Source: Suilimivivens sp964393865
Lineage (GTDB): Bacteria; Bacillota; Clostridia; Lachnospirales; Lachnospiraceae
Length of the DNA: 63,811 nt
Assembly (NCBI GenBank): GCA_964393865.1
Contig: CAYMUW010000016.1
Span: 1-63,811 of the forward strand
Reading direction: 5' to 3'
Translations under genes and position numbers: made by a program
In this document: piece by piece, positions 50,268 through 59,038 of the stretch
Layout: every line of letters starts with the position of its first letter
Position numbering within the stretch: position 1 is the stretch's first letter
Notes under the pieces: model-generated
Seen by the model: the letters and a program-made list of their open reading frames with translations, nothing else
Database searches by the model: none
What the model was told of the DNA's origin: nothing

Positions 50268-51011
50268 ATGGAATTACAACGGGTACTGAGTTATATACGC
50301 AAAGCGGTTGATGATTATCAAATGATCGAGGCAGGTGATCATATTGCAATCGGAATATCAGGCGGTAAGGACAGTCTGACTTTACTGTACGGGCTTCATG
50401 GTCTGATGCGGTTTTATCCCAAGCCCTTTCAGATACATGCAGTGACGGTAGATCTTGGCTTTGATAATCTGGATTTAAGCCGAATTAAGGCGATCTGTGA
50501 GGAGCTTTCCGTTCCCTACACGATTGTAAAGACGGATATCGCCGATATAGTCTTTAATCAGCGAAAGGAAACCAATCCCTGCTCTCTGTGTGCTAAAATG
50601 CGAAAAGGAGCTCTGAATGAGGCAATTAAGGCGGTAGGCTGCAATAAGGTTGCTTATGCACATCATAAGGATGATGTTGTTGAAACCATGTTAATGTCAT
50701 TGATTTATGAGGGAAGATTTCATACTTTTCTGCCGGTAACTTATCTGGATCGTATGAATTTGACGGTTATACGCCCGCTTATATACATGAATGAGGTTGA
50801 TGTGATCGGCTTCGTCAATAAAAACCAAATACCCGTAGTAAAGAGCCCCTGCCCTGCCGATGGACATACCAAACGGGAATATATCAAAAATCTTTTAAGA
50901 AAGCTTAATCAGGAAAATCCCGGAGTAAAAGAAAGAATGTTTACCGCAATCCAAAGCGGAACATTGAGAGGTTGGCAGAAGGAAGATGGAAAACAGCAGA
51001 AATTATCATGA
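50268..51011 (+). CDS. ttcA: tRNA 2-thiocytidine biosynthesis protein TtcA-like
   Basis: The 247-residue ATP pyrophosphatase has the PP-loop SGGKDSLTLLYGL. Cys motifs NPCSLCAKMRKG and SPCPADGH bind an iron-sulfur cluster, as in TtcA, which thiolates C32 of tRNA. I chose ATG 50268, near a purine-rich AAAGGTGTGACGGAAAG; the TTG at 50241 would add 9 residues. It overlaps the recombinase gene by 26 bp. Confidence 0.92.
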   Translation: MELQRVLSYIRKAVDDYQMIEAGDHIAIGISGGKDSLTLLYGLHGLMRFYPKPFQIHAVTVDLGFDNLDLSRIKAICEELSVPYTIVKTDIADIVFNQRKETNPCSLCAKMRKGALNEAIKAVGCNKVAYAHHKDDVVETMLMSLIYEGRFHTFLPVTYLDRMNLTVIRPLIYMNEVDVIGFVNKNQIPVVKSPCPADGHTKREYIKNLLRKLNQENPGVKERMFTAIQSGTLRGWQKEDGKQQKLS

Positions 51012-52038
51012 TGAACAAAATAATATCAATACACTGAAAATGCGACAGGTGGTTGCCACTCTTCCATCCTTTTGCAAGCAGTTTTTCCGGGGAATACAGG
51101 AATACACTTCATCCAGAACCAGGCTTGCATATGCATACGATTTAAGGGTGTTTTTTGAATTTATACACAATAATAACAGTGTACTTGCAAAGAAGGAAAT
51201 CACGGAATTTCCTATTTCTGTTCTTGATCAGATCAGCCGTGAGGATATTGAGGAGTATATGGATTACATTAGTTACTATATTAAGGATGGCAAGGAATAT
51301 AGTAATAATGAGCGTGGAAAAAAAAGAAAGCTTTCAACACTAAAAAGTTTTTACAATTATTTCTTCTGTGCAGAATTGATACAAACAAATCCGGCGGCGC
51401 TTGTTCCCCTGCCTAAACAGCATGAGAAGGAAATTGTGCGTCTGGATGCGGATGAGGTTGCAATTCTGCTGGATCAGGTTGAGGAAGGCGATAAACTTAC
51501 CAAAAACCAGTTAAAATATCATAATAAGACTAAAATCCGCGATGTGGCGCTGCTAACGCTTCTTCTCGGAACCGGTATCCGTGTTTCAGAGTGTGTAGGG
51601 CTTGATATCAATGATGTGGATTTTAAAAATAACGGAATTAAAATAAGACGAAAAGGCGGTTATGAAACTGTTGTTTATTTTGGTGATGAGGTTGCGGACG
51701 CACTTCATGATTATCTGGAAAAAAGACATCATATCATACCGTTGGAGGGACATGAGGATGCATTGTTTTTGTCCATGCAAAACCGTAGAATAACAGTGAG
51801 GGCCGTGGAAAATCTTGTAAAAAAATATGCATCAACCGTAACCGGATTAAAGAAAATAACCCCTCATAAGCTTCGCAGCACCTATGGTACTGCATTGTAT
51901 CAGGAAACCGGTGATATTTATCTTGTGGCGGATGTGCTTGGACATAAGGATGTAAACACAACCCGTAAGCATTATGCTGCACAGGAGGATGCAAGACGCA
52001 GAAAGGCGGCTAAAGCGGTTCAGCTTAGAGAAAAATAG
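50986..52038 (+). CDS. Tyrosine recombinase, XerC/XerS-like
   Basis: The 350-residue integrase has an N-terminal SAM-like domain (TRLAYAYDLRVFFEFI). The catalytic domain has Arg in GTGIRVSECVG, Lys in RKGGYETVVYFG, HKLRSTYGT (His/Arg), LGHKDVNTTRKHY (His and Tyr nucleophile). The length is close to XerS-type single recombinases that resolve chromosome dimers. No mobile-element genes or attachment repeats are near, and it overlaps ttcA, so a housekeeping role is favoured. Confidence 0.9.
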   Translation: MENSRNYHDEQNNINTLKMRQVVATLPSFCKQFFRGIQEYTSSRTRLAYAYDLRVFFEFIHNNNSVLAKKEITEFPISVLDQISREDIEEYMDYISYYIKDGKEYSNNERGKKRKLSTLKSFYNYFFCAELIQTNPAALVPLPKQHEKEIVRLDADEVAILLDQVEEGDKLTKNQLKYHNKTKIRDVALLTLLLGTGIRVSECVGLDINDVDFKNNGIKIRRKGGYETVVYFGDEVADALHDYLEKRHHIIPLEGHEDALFLSMQNRRITVRAVENLVKKYASTVTGLKKITPHKLRSTYGTALYQETGDIYLVADVLGHKDVNTTRKHYAAQEDARRRKAAKAVQLREK

Positions 52039-52046
52039 TCAGGCAT

Positions 52047-52415
52047 TTACATAAACTCCGGGCTGTAATAAGGAAGCACAATGTGCTGTCCTTCCGTAAT
52101 CTGGTCATCATACAGTCCGTTCATCTGCATAACCTCATTAATATAATCCTGATGGCTGTCATAATATTCTTTAGTACCATATTCATCTGCGTAGTCCCAC
52201 AGGGTGTCTCCTGCTTCTACTACTACACTCTTGTAATATTTGTATAAAATATCCTCATCATTGCCCTGGGCTTTGGTTCTAAAACCAAAGAACAGGAAAG
52301 AAAAGCCGACTGCTAAGACAAAGGTAAAAATACATGTTAAGAAGCGGTGCCTCAATTCACGGCTTCTCCTCATGCGATTATTTCTAATTCGGCGTTCGCT
52401 TACAGATGCATTCAT
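52047..52415 (-). CDS. yneA: YneA-like SOS cell-division suppressor (TM plus LysM)
   Basis: The 122-residue protein has a basic N-terminus, one TM (about residues 25-43) and a C-terminal LysM domain (VVVEAGDTLWDYADEYG ... ITEGQHIVLP). It is divergent from lexA, with LexA-box-like sequences between them, the same arrangement as yneA-lexA in Bacillus. YneA delays septation during DNA damage. I chose the ATG at 52415 behind GGAGG; the longer frame runs into the operators. It converges on the recombinase gene with a gap of 8 nt. Confidence 0.85.
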   Translation of the reverse strand: MNASVSERRIRNNRMRRSRELRHRFLTCIFTFVLAVGFSFLFFGFRTKAQGNDEDILYKYYKSVVVEAGDTLWDYADEYGTKEYYDSHQDYINEVMQMNGLYDDQITEGQHIVLPYYSPEFM

Positions 52416-52445
52416 GATGATAATCCTCCGTATTATAACATTTGC

Positions 52446-52558
52446 CGAACAAACGTTGCAAACATTTGTTCTTATATTTGCATTATATCGAACAAACATT
52501 CTGATGTCAATAGTTTGAAACAAAAAAATCGAACAAATATTTGGAATATACGTTTGCT
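52446..52558. promoter_or_regulatory. Cluster of LexA (SOS) box-like sites
   Basis: Sites resembling the Gram-positive SOS box CGAACATATGTTCG are CGAACAAACGTTGC (52446-52459), GCAAACATTTGTTC (52458-52471, overlapping the first), CGAACAAACATTCT (52489-52502), CGAACAAATATTTG (52530-52543) and GAATATACGTTTGC (52544-52557). All lie in the yneA-lexA intergenic region. The last overlaps the lexA -35 (52554-52559). This fits autoregulated LexA and SOS-induced yneA. Confidence 0.8.
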
Positions 52559-52582
52559 TTTTACAGTTTGCTATGATATAAT
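52554..52582 (+). promoter_or_regulatory. lexA promoter
   Basis: TTGCTT at 52554-52559, exactly 17 nt, then TATAAT at 52577-52582, ending 33 nt before the lexA ATG. The -35 overlaps the last LexA-box-like site. Confidence 0.7.
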
Positions 52583-52615
52583 TTAATCAAATAAAGCATA
52601 TCAGGGAGGAATTTC

Positions 52616-53233
52616 ATGGGATACGGAAAAATCAGCGCAAAACAACAGGAAATACTTGATTATATTAAGGAAGAAATATTAAATAGAGGTTATCCGCCTG
52701 CGGTCAGAGAAATTTGTGAGGCGGTAAATTTAAAATCCACATCTTCTGTTCATTCTCATCTGGAGACTCTGGAGAAGAACGGATATATCAGAAGGGACCC
52801 TACGAAGCCCCGTGCGATTGAGATTTGTGATGATAGTTTTCAGATGGTTCGTACAGAGATGGTCAGTCTTCCCGTAGTTGGACGTGTGGCTGCCGGCTCT
52901 CCTATTCTTGCAGAGGAAAACATCGAAAGCTATTTTCCTGTTCCTGCAGAAATCATTCCGCATGGCGAGTCTTTTATTTTGAATGTTAAGGGAGATTCCA
53001 TGATTAACGCTGGAATTTTCAGTGGCGATCAGATTTTTGTAAATTCCTGCAATACTGCCAGAAACGGCGATATGGTTGTTGCTCTGATTGATGATTCTGC
53101 TACGGTAAAAACTTATTACAAGGAGGATGGGCACATTCGTCTTCAGCCTGAAAATGACACCATGGAGCCGATTATTGTAGATGATTGTCAGATTTTGGGA
53201 AAGGTATTTGGTGTGTTTAGACTTTTTCATTAA
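52616..53233 (+). CDS. lexA: LexA repressor
   Basis: The 205-residue SOS repressor has an N-terminal winged helix-turn-helix (PPAVREICEAVNLKSTSSVH). The self-cleavage site is Ala93-Gly94 (RVAAGSP). The catalytic pair is Ser128 (KGDSMINAGI) and Lys165 (SATVKTYYKE). AGGGAGG precedes the ATG. It is divergent from yneA. Confidence 0.97.
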   Translation: MGYGKISAKQQEILDYIKEEILNRGYPPAVREICEAVNLKSTSSVHSHLETLEKNGYIRRDPTKPRAIEICDDSFQMVRTEMVSLPVVGRVAAGSPILAEENIESYFPVPAEIIPHGESFILNVKGDSMINAGIFSGDQIFVNSCNTARNGDMVVALIDDSATVKTYYKEDGHIRLQPENDTMEPIIVDDCQILGKVFGVFRLFH

Positions 53234-53235
53234 TT

Positions 53236-53296
53236 TAGATAAATTAAATAATTAGATATTTAAATAATTAGATAATTAGATATTTTTATAATTAAA
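53236..53296. repeat. A/T-rich near-tandem repeat after lexA
   Basis: Reiterated AATTAGATATTT/AATTAGAT units follow the lexA stop. The stretch holds no ORF and is probably spacer before the terminator. Confidence 0.5.
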
Positions 53297-53301
53297 AAAT
53301 A

Positions 53302-53346
53302 AGCGTTGGTTTACATAATTTACTTATGTAAACCAACGCTGCTTTT
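53302..53346. terminator. Bidirectional terminator between lexA and the convergent gene
   Basis: AGCGTTGGTTTACATA and its exact complement form a 16-bp stem with a 7-nt loop. The plus side ends GCTTTT and the minus side is followed by a T-rich tract (complement of AATTAAAAAATA). It serves lexA and the minus-strand cytidylate-kinase-like gene. Confidence 0.85.
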
Positions 53347-53357
53347 ATGTGATAGAA

Positions 53358-53996
53358 TTAGCTAAACCTTACATTCATGTATGAAATAATTTCATCTACG
53401 CATCTGTCATATCCAAGCTTTGAACTGTCCAGGCACAGATCATAATTTCTGGCATCCGTCCACACTCTTCCGGTGTAATATTTATAGTATTCTGCCTTAT
53501 GCTTGTCTGTTTTCAAAATGAAGCGCTCAAGCTCCTTAGAGGTCATGCTGTGCTTCTTTGCAGCCTGATTCATGCAGTATTCATGAGGTGCATGAATAAA
53601 TACACTGAGCACATTGTCATAGTCCTTCAGGATAAAATCGGCACATCGGCCGACAATCACGCAAGACTCCTCTTCTGCCAGACGTTTGATAATCTTAGCC
53701 TGATAGTTAAACAGATTTTGGGTGGAAACAAAATCATCACTTTCAGGGGGAATTAATTCACCATGATAAACGCTGTGGGCAATTTTGAATAATTTTGTGC
53801 TTTTAAGCTTTTCATCGGCATTTTCAAACAAGGCTTCGTTAATTCCGCTATCCTCGGAAGCAAGTCTTAACAGCTCCTTGTCATAATAGTGAATTTCCAG
53901 CCGTTCAGACAACATTTTTCCGATAGTGCGACCACCGCTTCCGTATTGTCTGGCTATTGTAATCACGATTTTGTCCTTCATAATGCATACCCCCAT
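53358..53996 (-). CDS. Cytidylate kinase-like family protein (paralogue 2)
   Basis: The 212-residue protein is paralogous to 47105-47731. Shared motifs are VITIARQYGSGGRTIGKMLS at the nucleotide loop (no GKS/T), YDKELLRLASEDSG, ESCVIVGRCADFILK and YYKYYTGRVWTDARNYDLCL. Substrate is unknown. It lies 33 nt after livF on the same strand, so it may be the last gene of the liv operon; the shared terminator at 53302 ends it. Confidence 0.85.
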   Translation of the reverse strand: MGVCIMKDKIVITIARQYGSGGRTIGKMLSERLEIHYYDKELLRLASEDSGINEALFENADEKLKSTKLFKIAHSVYHGELIPPESDDFVSTQNLFNYQAKIIKRLAEEESCVIVGRCADFILKDYDNVLSVFIHAPHEYCMNQAAKKHSMTSKELERFILKTDKHKAEYYKYYTGRVWTDARNYDLCLDSSKLGYDRCVDEIISYMNVRFS

Positions 53997-54029
53997 CTTA
54001 CAATTTTTATCTTGCTGAATATTATTAGT

Positions 54030-54740
54030 TTATTCACCTAAATATGCCTTTTTAATGGAATCGTTATTAAGCAGATCTTTGGAGTTACCTTCCAAAACAA
54101 TTCTGCCCGTTTCAAGAACATAGCCTCTGTCTGATATGGAAAGTGCCTTTTTAGCATTTTGTTCAACCAAAAGAACCGTTGTTCCGCTGGCACTTACTTC
54201 TTTAATAATATCAAAAATTTCATTGACAAAGATGGGTGACAGCCCCATGGAAGGCTCATCCATAAGAAGAATACGGGGATGAGACATTAACGCCCTTCCC
54301 ATAGCAAGCATCTGCTGCTCACCGCCGCTTAAGGTTCCGGCCAGCTGATTTTGACGTTCTTCCAGACGGGGAAAGCGTTTGTAGACCGTCTTAAGGGTCT
54401 CCTCAATCTCCTGCTTATCCTTGCGGGTATATGCGCCCATTTTCAAATTCTGGTATACAGAAAGGTTGGCAAAGACACGACGCCCCTCCGGCACATGAGC
54501 CATTCCCATAGAAACAATTTTATGGGCGGGAATTTTAGTAATGTCATTTCCATCAAAAACGACAGATCCCTTTTTGGGCTCTAAAAGGCCTGTGATTGTA
54601 TGCAAAATAGTGGTTTTTCCGGCACCGTTTGCACCGATCAGAGCAATAACCTCTCCTTCGTTTACCTCAAAGGATACTCCTTTAATGGCCTGTATCATTC
54701 CGTAATAAACTTCTAAATCTTTTATTTCAAGCATTGCCAT
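54030..54740 (-). CDS. livF: Branched-chain amino-acid ABC transporter ATPase LivF
   Basis: The 236-residue ATPase has Walker A GANGAGKTT, signature LSGGEQQMLAMGRAL, Walker B ILLMDEPSMGLSP and switch His region VLLVEQNA, the LivF version (EQN). It pairs with LivG to power uptake of Leu/Ile/Val. It lies 29 nt after livG. Confidence 0.96.
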   Translation of the reverse strand: MAMLEIKDLEVYYGMIQAIKGVSFEVNEGEVIALIGANGAGKTTILHTITGLLEPKKGSVVFDGNDITKIPAHKIVSMGMAHVPEGRRVFANLSVYQNLKMGAYTRKDKQEIEETLKTVYKRFPRLEERQNQLAGTLSGGEQQMLAMGRALMSHPRILLMDEPSMGLSPIFVNEIFDIIKEVSASGTTVLLVEQNAKKALSISDRGYVLETGRIVLEGNSKDLLNNDSIKKAYLGE

Positions 54741-54769
54741 AGCTTAATTCCTCCGTTTTTTCACTCTGA

Positions 54770-55531
54770 TTACTCGCCAATATATGCGGTGATAACCTGA
54801 GGATCATTGAGAACCGTACTGGTTTGTCCCTGAGCCAGAATACGTCCGAAATTAAGAACCGTAAGCTCCTCGCAGATACCGGATACAAGCTTCATATCAT
54901 GCTCAATCAACAAAATTGTCATATCAAAGTTATCGCGAACGGAACGGATGGTATTCATTAGTTCAATGGTTTCGTTAGGGTTCATGCCGGCTGCCGGTTC
55001 ATCCAAAAGAAGGAGCTTCGGCTCTGTGGCAAGCGCTCTTGCAATCTCAAGCTTGCGTTGCTTTCCGTAAGGAAGGTTGGAAGCAAGAAGGTTTGCTTCT
55101 CTGTCCAATTCAAATACCTTTAAAAGCTCCATTGCCCTCTCGTTCATTTCCTTCTCTGTTTTAAAATATCCGGGCAGCCTGAAAATGCCTTCAAAAGTGG
55201 AATATTTATAATGATTGTGGAGGCCGGCTTTTACATTGTCAAGTACGGTAAGTTCTTTAAAAAGTCGAATATTTTGGAATGTTCTTGCAATTCCCGCTTT
55301 GTTGATTTCTATGGTCTTTAATCCTGTGATATTAACACCGTCAAGCTTGATAATACCTTCGTTGGGCTTATAAACGCCTGTAAGCAGATTAAATACAGTG
55401 GTTTTTCCGGCGCCGTTGGGGCCGATCAGGCCATAGAGCTGTCCCTTCTTGATAGATACATTAAAATCGTCTACCGCACGAAGGCCGCCAAAGGAGATAC
55501 CCAGATTTTTAACCTCTAATAAAGCTGCCAT
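54770..55531 (-). CDS. livG: Branched-chain amino-acid ABC transporter ATPase LivG
   Basis: The 253-residue ATPase has Walker A GPNGAGKTT, the LivG-typical INKAGIARTFQNIRLF, signature LPYGKQRKLEIARAL, Walker B LLLDEPAAGMNP and ILLIEHDMKLV. It follows livM after 1 nt. Confidence 0.96.
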   Translation of the reverse strand: MAALLEVKNLGISFGGLRAVDDFNVSIKKGQLYGLIGPNGAGKTTVFNLLTGVYKPNEGIIKLDGVNITGLKTIEINKAGIARTFQNIRLFKELTVLDNVKAGLHNHYKYSTFEGIFRLPGYFKTEKEMNERAMELLKVFELDREANLLASNLPYGKQRKLEIARALATEPKLLLLDEPAAGMNPNETIELMNTIRSVRDNFDMTILLIEHDMKLVSGICEELTVLNFGRILAQGQTSTVLNDPQVITAYIGE

Positions 55532-55532
55532 A

Positions 55533-56600
55533 TTATTGCACCTCCCTGGTTCTGTTTAATAGCCGCCTGGGCGAAAATCGCTTACGGAGTTCCACCAGCT
55601 TGGGACTCCAGTTAAAGAGCATCATTACAATGAGCACAATAGCATAAATCAACATACGATAGTTGCTAAGGCCTCTGAGAAGCTCGGGAAGCAGGGTAAG
55701 CACAACTGCGGATATGATGGAACCGCGGATATTGCCTATGCCTCCTAAAACCACAAATACCAGTATCATAATGGACATATTGTAACCGAAGTTTTTGGGC
55801 GTAGCCATTAAGCTGTTGAGATTGTGGGAGTAAAGCACTCCTGCTATTCCTGCAAGGGATGCGGAAATGGAAAAGGCCATCAGCTTGTATTTGGTAATAT
55901 TGATACCAATAGATTCTGCTGCAATCAGGTTATCACGAATTGCCATAATTGCACGCCCGTCTCTGGAATGGATCAGATTAAGAACAATTATCAATGTGAT
56001 AATAATAAGGATAACACCTATGGTAAAAGTAGAATCCTTAGGCGTTCCGGTAATTCCCTGCGCACCGTTAATGATAACCTTTCCATCCTCTTCCAGTCCG
56101 AGTGATAAGGAATCCTTCATGGAAAAATGCAGGCCGTTACTGTCCTTCCCTATATATAAAACATTAACAATGTTTTTGATAATTTCACCAAAAGCAAGAG
56201 TTACAATAGCCAGATAATCTCCCTTCAGGCGAAGTACAGGCATGCCAATCAAAAAGCCGATGACGGCTGCGCTGATACCGCCGATTAAAATGGCTAAGAT
56301 AAAACGTAAGAGTCCTACGGTAATTACATCCTCCATACATTTGGAGAAAAATGCACCGGTAAAGGCACCTACACACATAAATCCGGCATGGCCAAGACTT
56401 AATTCACCCAGAATGCCCACTGTAAGATTTAAGGATACTGCCAGAATAACATATACGCACAGCGGAACAAGAAGTCCCTGCATAAGGCTCGACATGTTTC
56501 CGCTGCTTACCATAATCTGTACAATGATATATGCAATAATCACAATACCGTAGGTGATGAGATTGTCCTTTAAATTTTTTCTGATATGTAACTTTTTCAC
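55533..56600 (-). CDS. livM: Branched-chain amino-acid ABC transporter permease LivM
   Basis: The 355-residue permease has about nine hydrophobic segments, with AVSLNLTVGILGELSLGHAGF and ILVFVVLGGIGNIRGSIISAVVL as family signatures. I chose GTG at 56600 (MKKLHIRKN): AAGGAGG ends 10 nt before it. The nearby ATG at 56606 would lie only 2-3 nt from that site, and the longest frame starts at 56642. It lies 13 nt downstream of livH. Confidence 0.93.
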   Translation of the reverse strand: MKKLHIRKNLKDNLITYGIVIIAYIIVQIMVSSGNMSSLMQGLLVPLCVYVILAVSLNLTVGILGELSLGHAGFMCVGAFTGAFFSKCMEDVITVGLLRFILAILIGGISAAVIGFLIGMPVLRLKGDYLAIVTLAFGEIIKNIVNVLYIGKDSNGLHFSMKDSLSLGLEEDGKVIINGAQGITGTPKDSTFTIGVILIIITLIIVLNLIHSRDGRAIMAIRDNLIAAESIGINITKYKLMAFSISASLAGIAGVLYSHNLNSLMATPKNFGYNMSIMILVFVVLGGIGNIRGSIISAVVLTLLPELLRGLSNYRMLIYAIVLIVMMLFNWSPKLVELRKRFSPRRLLNRTREVQ

Positions 56601-56613
56601 TGTCATCCCCTCC

Positions 56614-57498
56614 TTATACCTTTTCCTGAATTTTCTTGCCAAGAATACCCGTAGGTTTTACAAGAAGGATGATGATCAGAACCAAAAATACTATGGCATC
56701 TGCCATCTGGGAAGATATATACGCCTTGCCCAGAATTTCTATAATACCAAGTACCAATCCTCCGATGAGAGCTCCGGGAATGGAACCGATACCTCCGAAT
56801 ACCGCAGCTACAAAGGCCTTAATACCGGGCATGGAGCCGGTATAGGGAGTCAGGGACGGATAAGCGGAACAAAGCAGCATACCTGCAATGGCGGCAAGCG
56901 CCGATCCGATAGCAAAGGTAAGGGATATGGTTCCGTTTACGTTAATGCCCATAAGCTGTGCAGCTCCTTTATCCTCCGATACGGCCAGCATGGCCTGTCC
57001 TGCCTTGGTTTTATTGATAAACAGAGTAAGTCCTATCATAATGATAATACAGGAAATAATCGTTACAATGGTTTCTCCGGTTATGTTGATCTGACCATCT
57101 GCAAGTTTAATAGATGGTATTGTCACTACAGAGGAAAAAGCCTTTGTGTTTGCACCAAAAATAAGCAGCGCAAGATTTTGCAGAAGATAGCTTACGCCAA
57201 TAGCTGTAATCAGAACCGCCAGAGAAGATGCAGCCTGTCTTAATGGTCTGTACGCTATGTATTCAATGGTAATTCCCAGCAATGTACAAAGCACTACCGC
57301 TAAAAGAATTCCTAAAAAGGGAGGAAGTCCCTGCATACTGACTGCGAAGAATATGGCATAGCTGCCTACCATAATAACATCTCCATGGGCAAAATTAAGC
57401 ATTTTGGCAATTCCGTATACCATAGTGTAGCCAAGCGCAATAATAGCATACACGCTTCCTAAACTTATTCCGTTAATTAAATAGGATATAAAACTCAT
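56614..57498 (-). CDS. livH: Branched-chain amino-acid ABC transporter permease LivH
   Basis: The 294-residue permease has NGISLGSVYAIIALGYTMVYGIAKMLNFAHGDV (the family N-terminal signature, spread over residues about 8-40) and AAVFGGIGSIPGALIGGLVLG. I chose ATG 57498 after AGAGG; an in-frame GTG at 57507 is less well spaced. It is separated from livK by about 150 nt containing a hairpin. Confidence 0.95.
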   Translation of the reverse strand: MSFISYLINGISLGSVYAIIALGYTMVYGIAKMLNFAHGDVIMVGSYAIFFAVSMQGLPPFLGILLAVVLCTLLGITIEYIAYRPLRQAASSLAVLITAIGVSYLLQNLALLIFGANTKAFSSVVTIPSIKLADGQINITGETIVTIISCIIIMIGLTLFINKTKAGQAMLAVSEDKGAAQLMGINVNGTISLTFAIGSALAAIAGMLLCSAYPSLTPYTGSMPGIKAFVAAVFGGIGSIPGALIGGLVLGIIEILGKAYISSQMADAIVFLVLIIILLVKPTGILGKKIQEKV

Positions 57499-57583
57499 AA
57501 AAGACACCTCTGTGTAAAATTTGTCTATTAAGTATAGCAGATAAACAATGGTACTTGCAAGTATTTAAACTTACAAGGAAATA

Positions 57584-57608
57584 GGGGCTGCATGATCTAT
57601 GCAACCCC
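57584..57608 (-). terminator. Hairpin between livK and livH
   Basis: GGGG-TGCAT and ATGCA-CCCC pair with one internal mismatch around a 5-nt loop. On the minus strand it is followed by a mixed TATTTCC, a poor U-tract. It probably causes partial termination or protects the livK 3' end, which would make more binding protein than permease (inference). Confidence 0.5.
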
Positions 57609-57647
57609 CATTGGTTACTTTAAAATATGGTAAACCGTGTTACTGTT

Positions 57648-58883
57648 TTACTGGATCAATGAATAGTTGCCGTCAACAATTTCCATAGCCTTGGGAGCCT
57701 TGTTTACTGCACCGTCAGCATCCCATGTCATTGCTTCGCCGGTAAGACCGTCAACAGAAATTTCAGCCATAGCACCTTTCAGCTTTTCGCAGATATCAGA
57801 TACGCTGTCTGCAGGTATTGCACCGCTCTTTTCAATAGCAGCCTTAATAATATAAACCGCATCATATGCATCAGCTGCAAACTGGTTAGGTGTTTCACCG
57901 TAAGTTGCTTCATAAGCACTTACAAATGCTTTGGTTGCATCATCCTCTGCATCAGCTGCGAAAGGTGTCAAAAGCATAACGCCTTCAGCAAGTGCAGTGT
58001 CAAAGTTTTCAACACTAAGAATACCGTCAAGACCGTCGCATCCAAAGAACTTGGGAGCATATCCCATGCTGTCTGCCTGTTTAAGAATTAAGGAAGCCTC
58101 AGTATAATAAATAGGAAGGAATATAAGCTCTGCACCTGCATCCTTTGCCTTCTGAAGCTGTACGGAGAAATCGGTCTTATTATCTGCTGTAAATGCTTCT
58201 GCAGATACGATTTCAAAAGGCTGGTTTGCTGCTTCCTGTGCAAATTTCTCATAAATACCTGATGAGTAAACATCGGAGCTGTCATAGATAACTGCAACCT
58301 TAGAGGCTACACCGTTTGTTCCGATATAAGTAGCTGCACCAATACCCTGGTTAGGGTCTGTAAAGCATACCTGATAAACATTGTCATTGCCTGAAATACA
58401 GTCAACGGAAGATCCTGAAGGTGTGATCTGGAACATGTTATCGTTGGATGACTCTGCTGCTACTGCAATACAGCATCCGCTTGTTGTAGTTCCCACCAGC
58501 ATCTGCATACCCCAGTCCTTTAAGATGTTATATGCATTTACGGATTTCTCGTTATCGCACTCATCATCCTGGAAGTTGTATTCGATCTGAATGCCGTTGA
58601 TACCGCCTGCAGCGTTGATTTCCTTAACGGCAAGCTCTGCACCGTTCTGTACCGCAATACCATATACTGCTGCACCGCCGGTAGCAGGACCGATTGCACC
58701 GATTTTGAAAACAGCGCCATCTGCTGCTTCAGTACTGTCTGCTGTTTCAGCGCCGTCAGTTGTTGTTTCTGCTTGTGCGTCACTGTCAGCAGCTGCATTG
58801 TCAGAACTGCCACAGCCTGCAAGTAATGACATGGTCATTGCTGCTGCAAGCATGCAGCTCATTACCTTTTTTAAATTTTTCAT
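57648..58883 (-). CDS. livK: Branched-chain amino-acid ABC transporter substrate-binding lipoprotein
   Basis: The 411-residue periplasmic-binding-fold type I protein has an N-terminal lipoprotein signal (MSLLAGC, Cys about residue 25) and an acidic Ala/Thr linker. Its core has IGAIGPATGGAAVYGIAVQNGAELAV and INGIQIEYNFQDDECD, typical of the Leu/Ile/Val-binding family. It is the first gene of livKHMGF. The ligand is by family and operon only. Confidence 0.93.
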   Translation of the reverse strand: MKNLKKVMSCMLAAAMTMSLLAGCGSSDNAAADSDAQAETTTDGAETADSTEAADGAVFKIGAIGPATGGAAVYGIAVQNGAELAVKEINAAGGINGIQIEYNFQDDECDNEKSVNAYNILKDWGMQMLVGTTTSGCCIAVAAESSNDNMFQITPSGSSVDCISGNDNVYQVCFTDPNQGIGAATYIGTNGVASKVAVIYDSSDVYSSGIYEKFAQEAANQPFEIVSAEAFTADNKTDFSVQLQKAKDAGAELIFLPIYYTEASLILKQADSMGYAPKFFGCDGLDGILSVENFDTALAEGVMLLTPFAADAEDDATKAFVSAYEATYGETPNQFAADAYDAVYIIKAAIEKSGAIPADSVSDICEKLKGAMAEISVDGLTGEAMTWDADGAVNKAPKAMEIVDGNYSLIQ

Positions 58884-58915
58884 AATTTTATCCTCCTCAA
58901 AATTATTTGTATACG

Positions 58916-58944
58916 ATTATACTCAAAAACAAAGTTATTGTCAA
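58916..58944 (-). promoter_or_regulatory. Consensus promoter of the liv operon
   Basis: On the minus strand, TTGACA (58944-58939), exactly 17 nt, then TATAAT (58921-58916) match the sigma-A consensus at all twelve positions. The predicted start is about 25-30 nt before the livK ATG. No T-box or riboswitch-like sequence fits in this short leader. Confidence 0.85.
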
Positions 58945-59038
58945 CTTAACTCAGGTAGGTATATTTTTTTGCAATTGGTTAAAAATAAAACTGAAAGCTT
59001 ATAAACGGCTTTAAAATGAATATTGGGAGGTGGATATT

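Noticed and set aside
50986..52038. Integrase as evidence of a mobile element
   Set aside because: The gene overlaps ttcA, and no excisionase, attachment repeats or cargo lie nearby. A Xer-type housekeeping recombinase fits better.
56554..57243. 229-codon plus-strand ORF opposite livH
   Set aside because: Its composition (repeated Tyr/Ser/Gly/Asn without hydrophobic pattern) is that of the reverse strand of a membrane protein gene; livH is clearly real.
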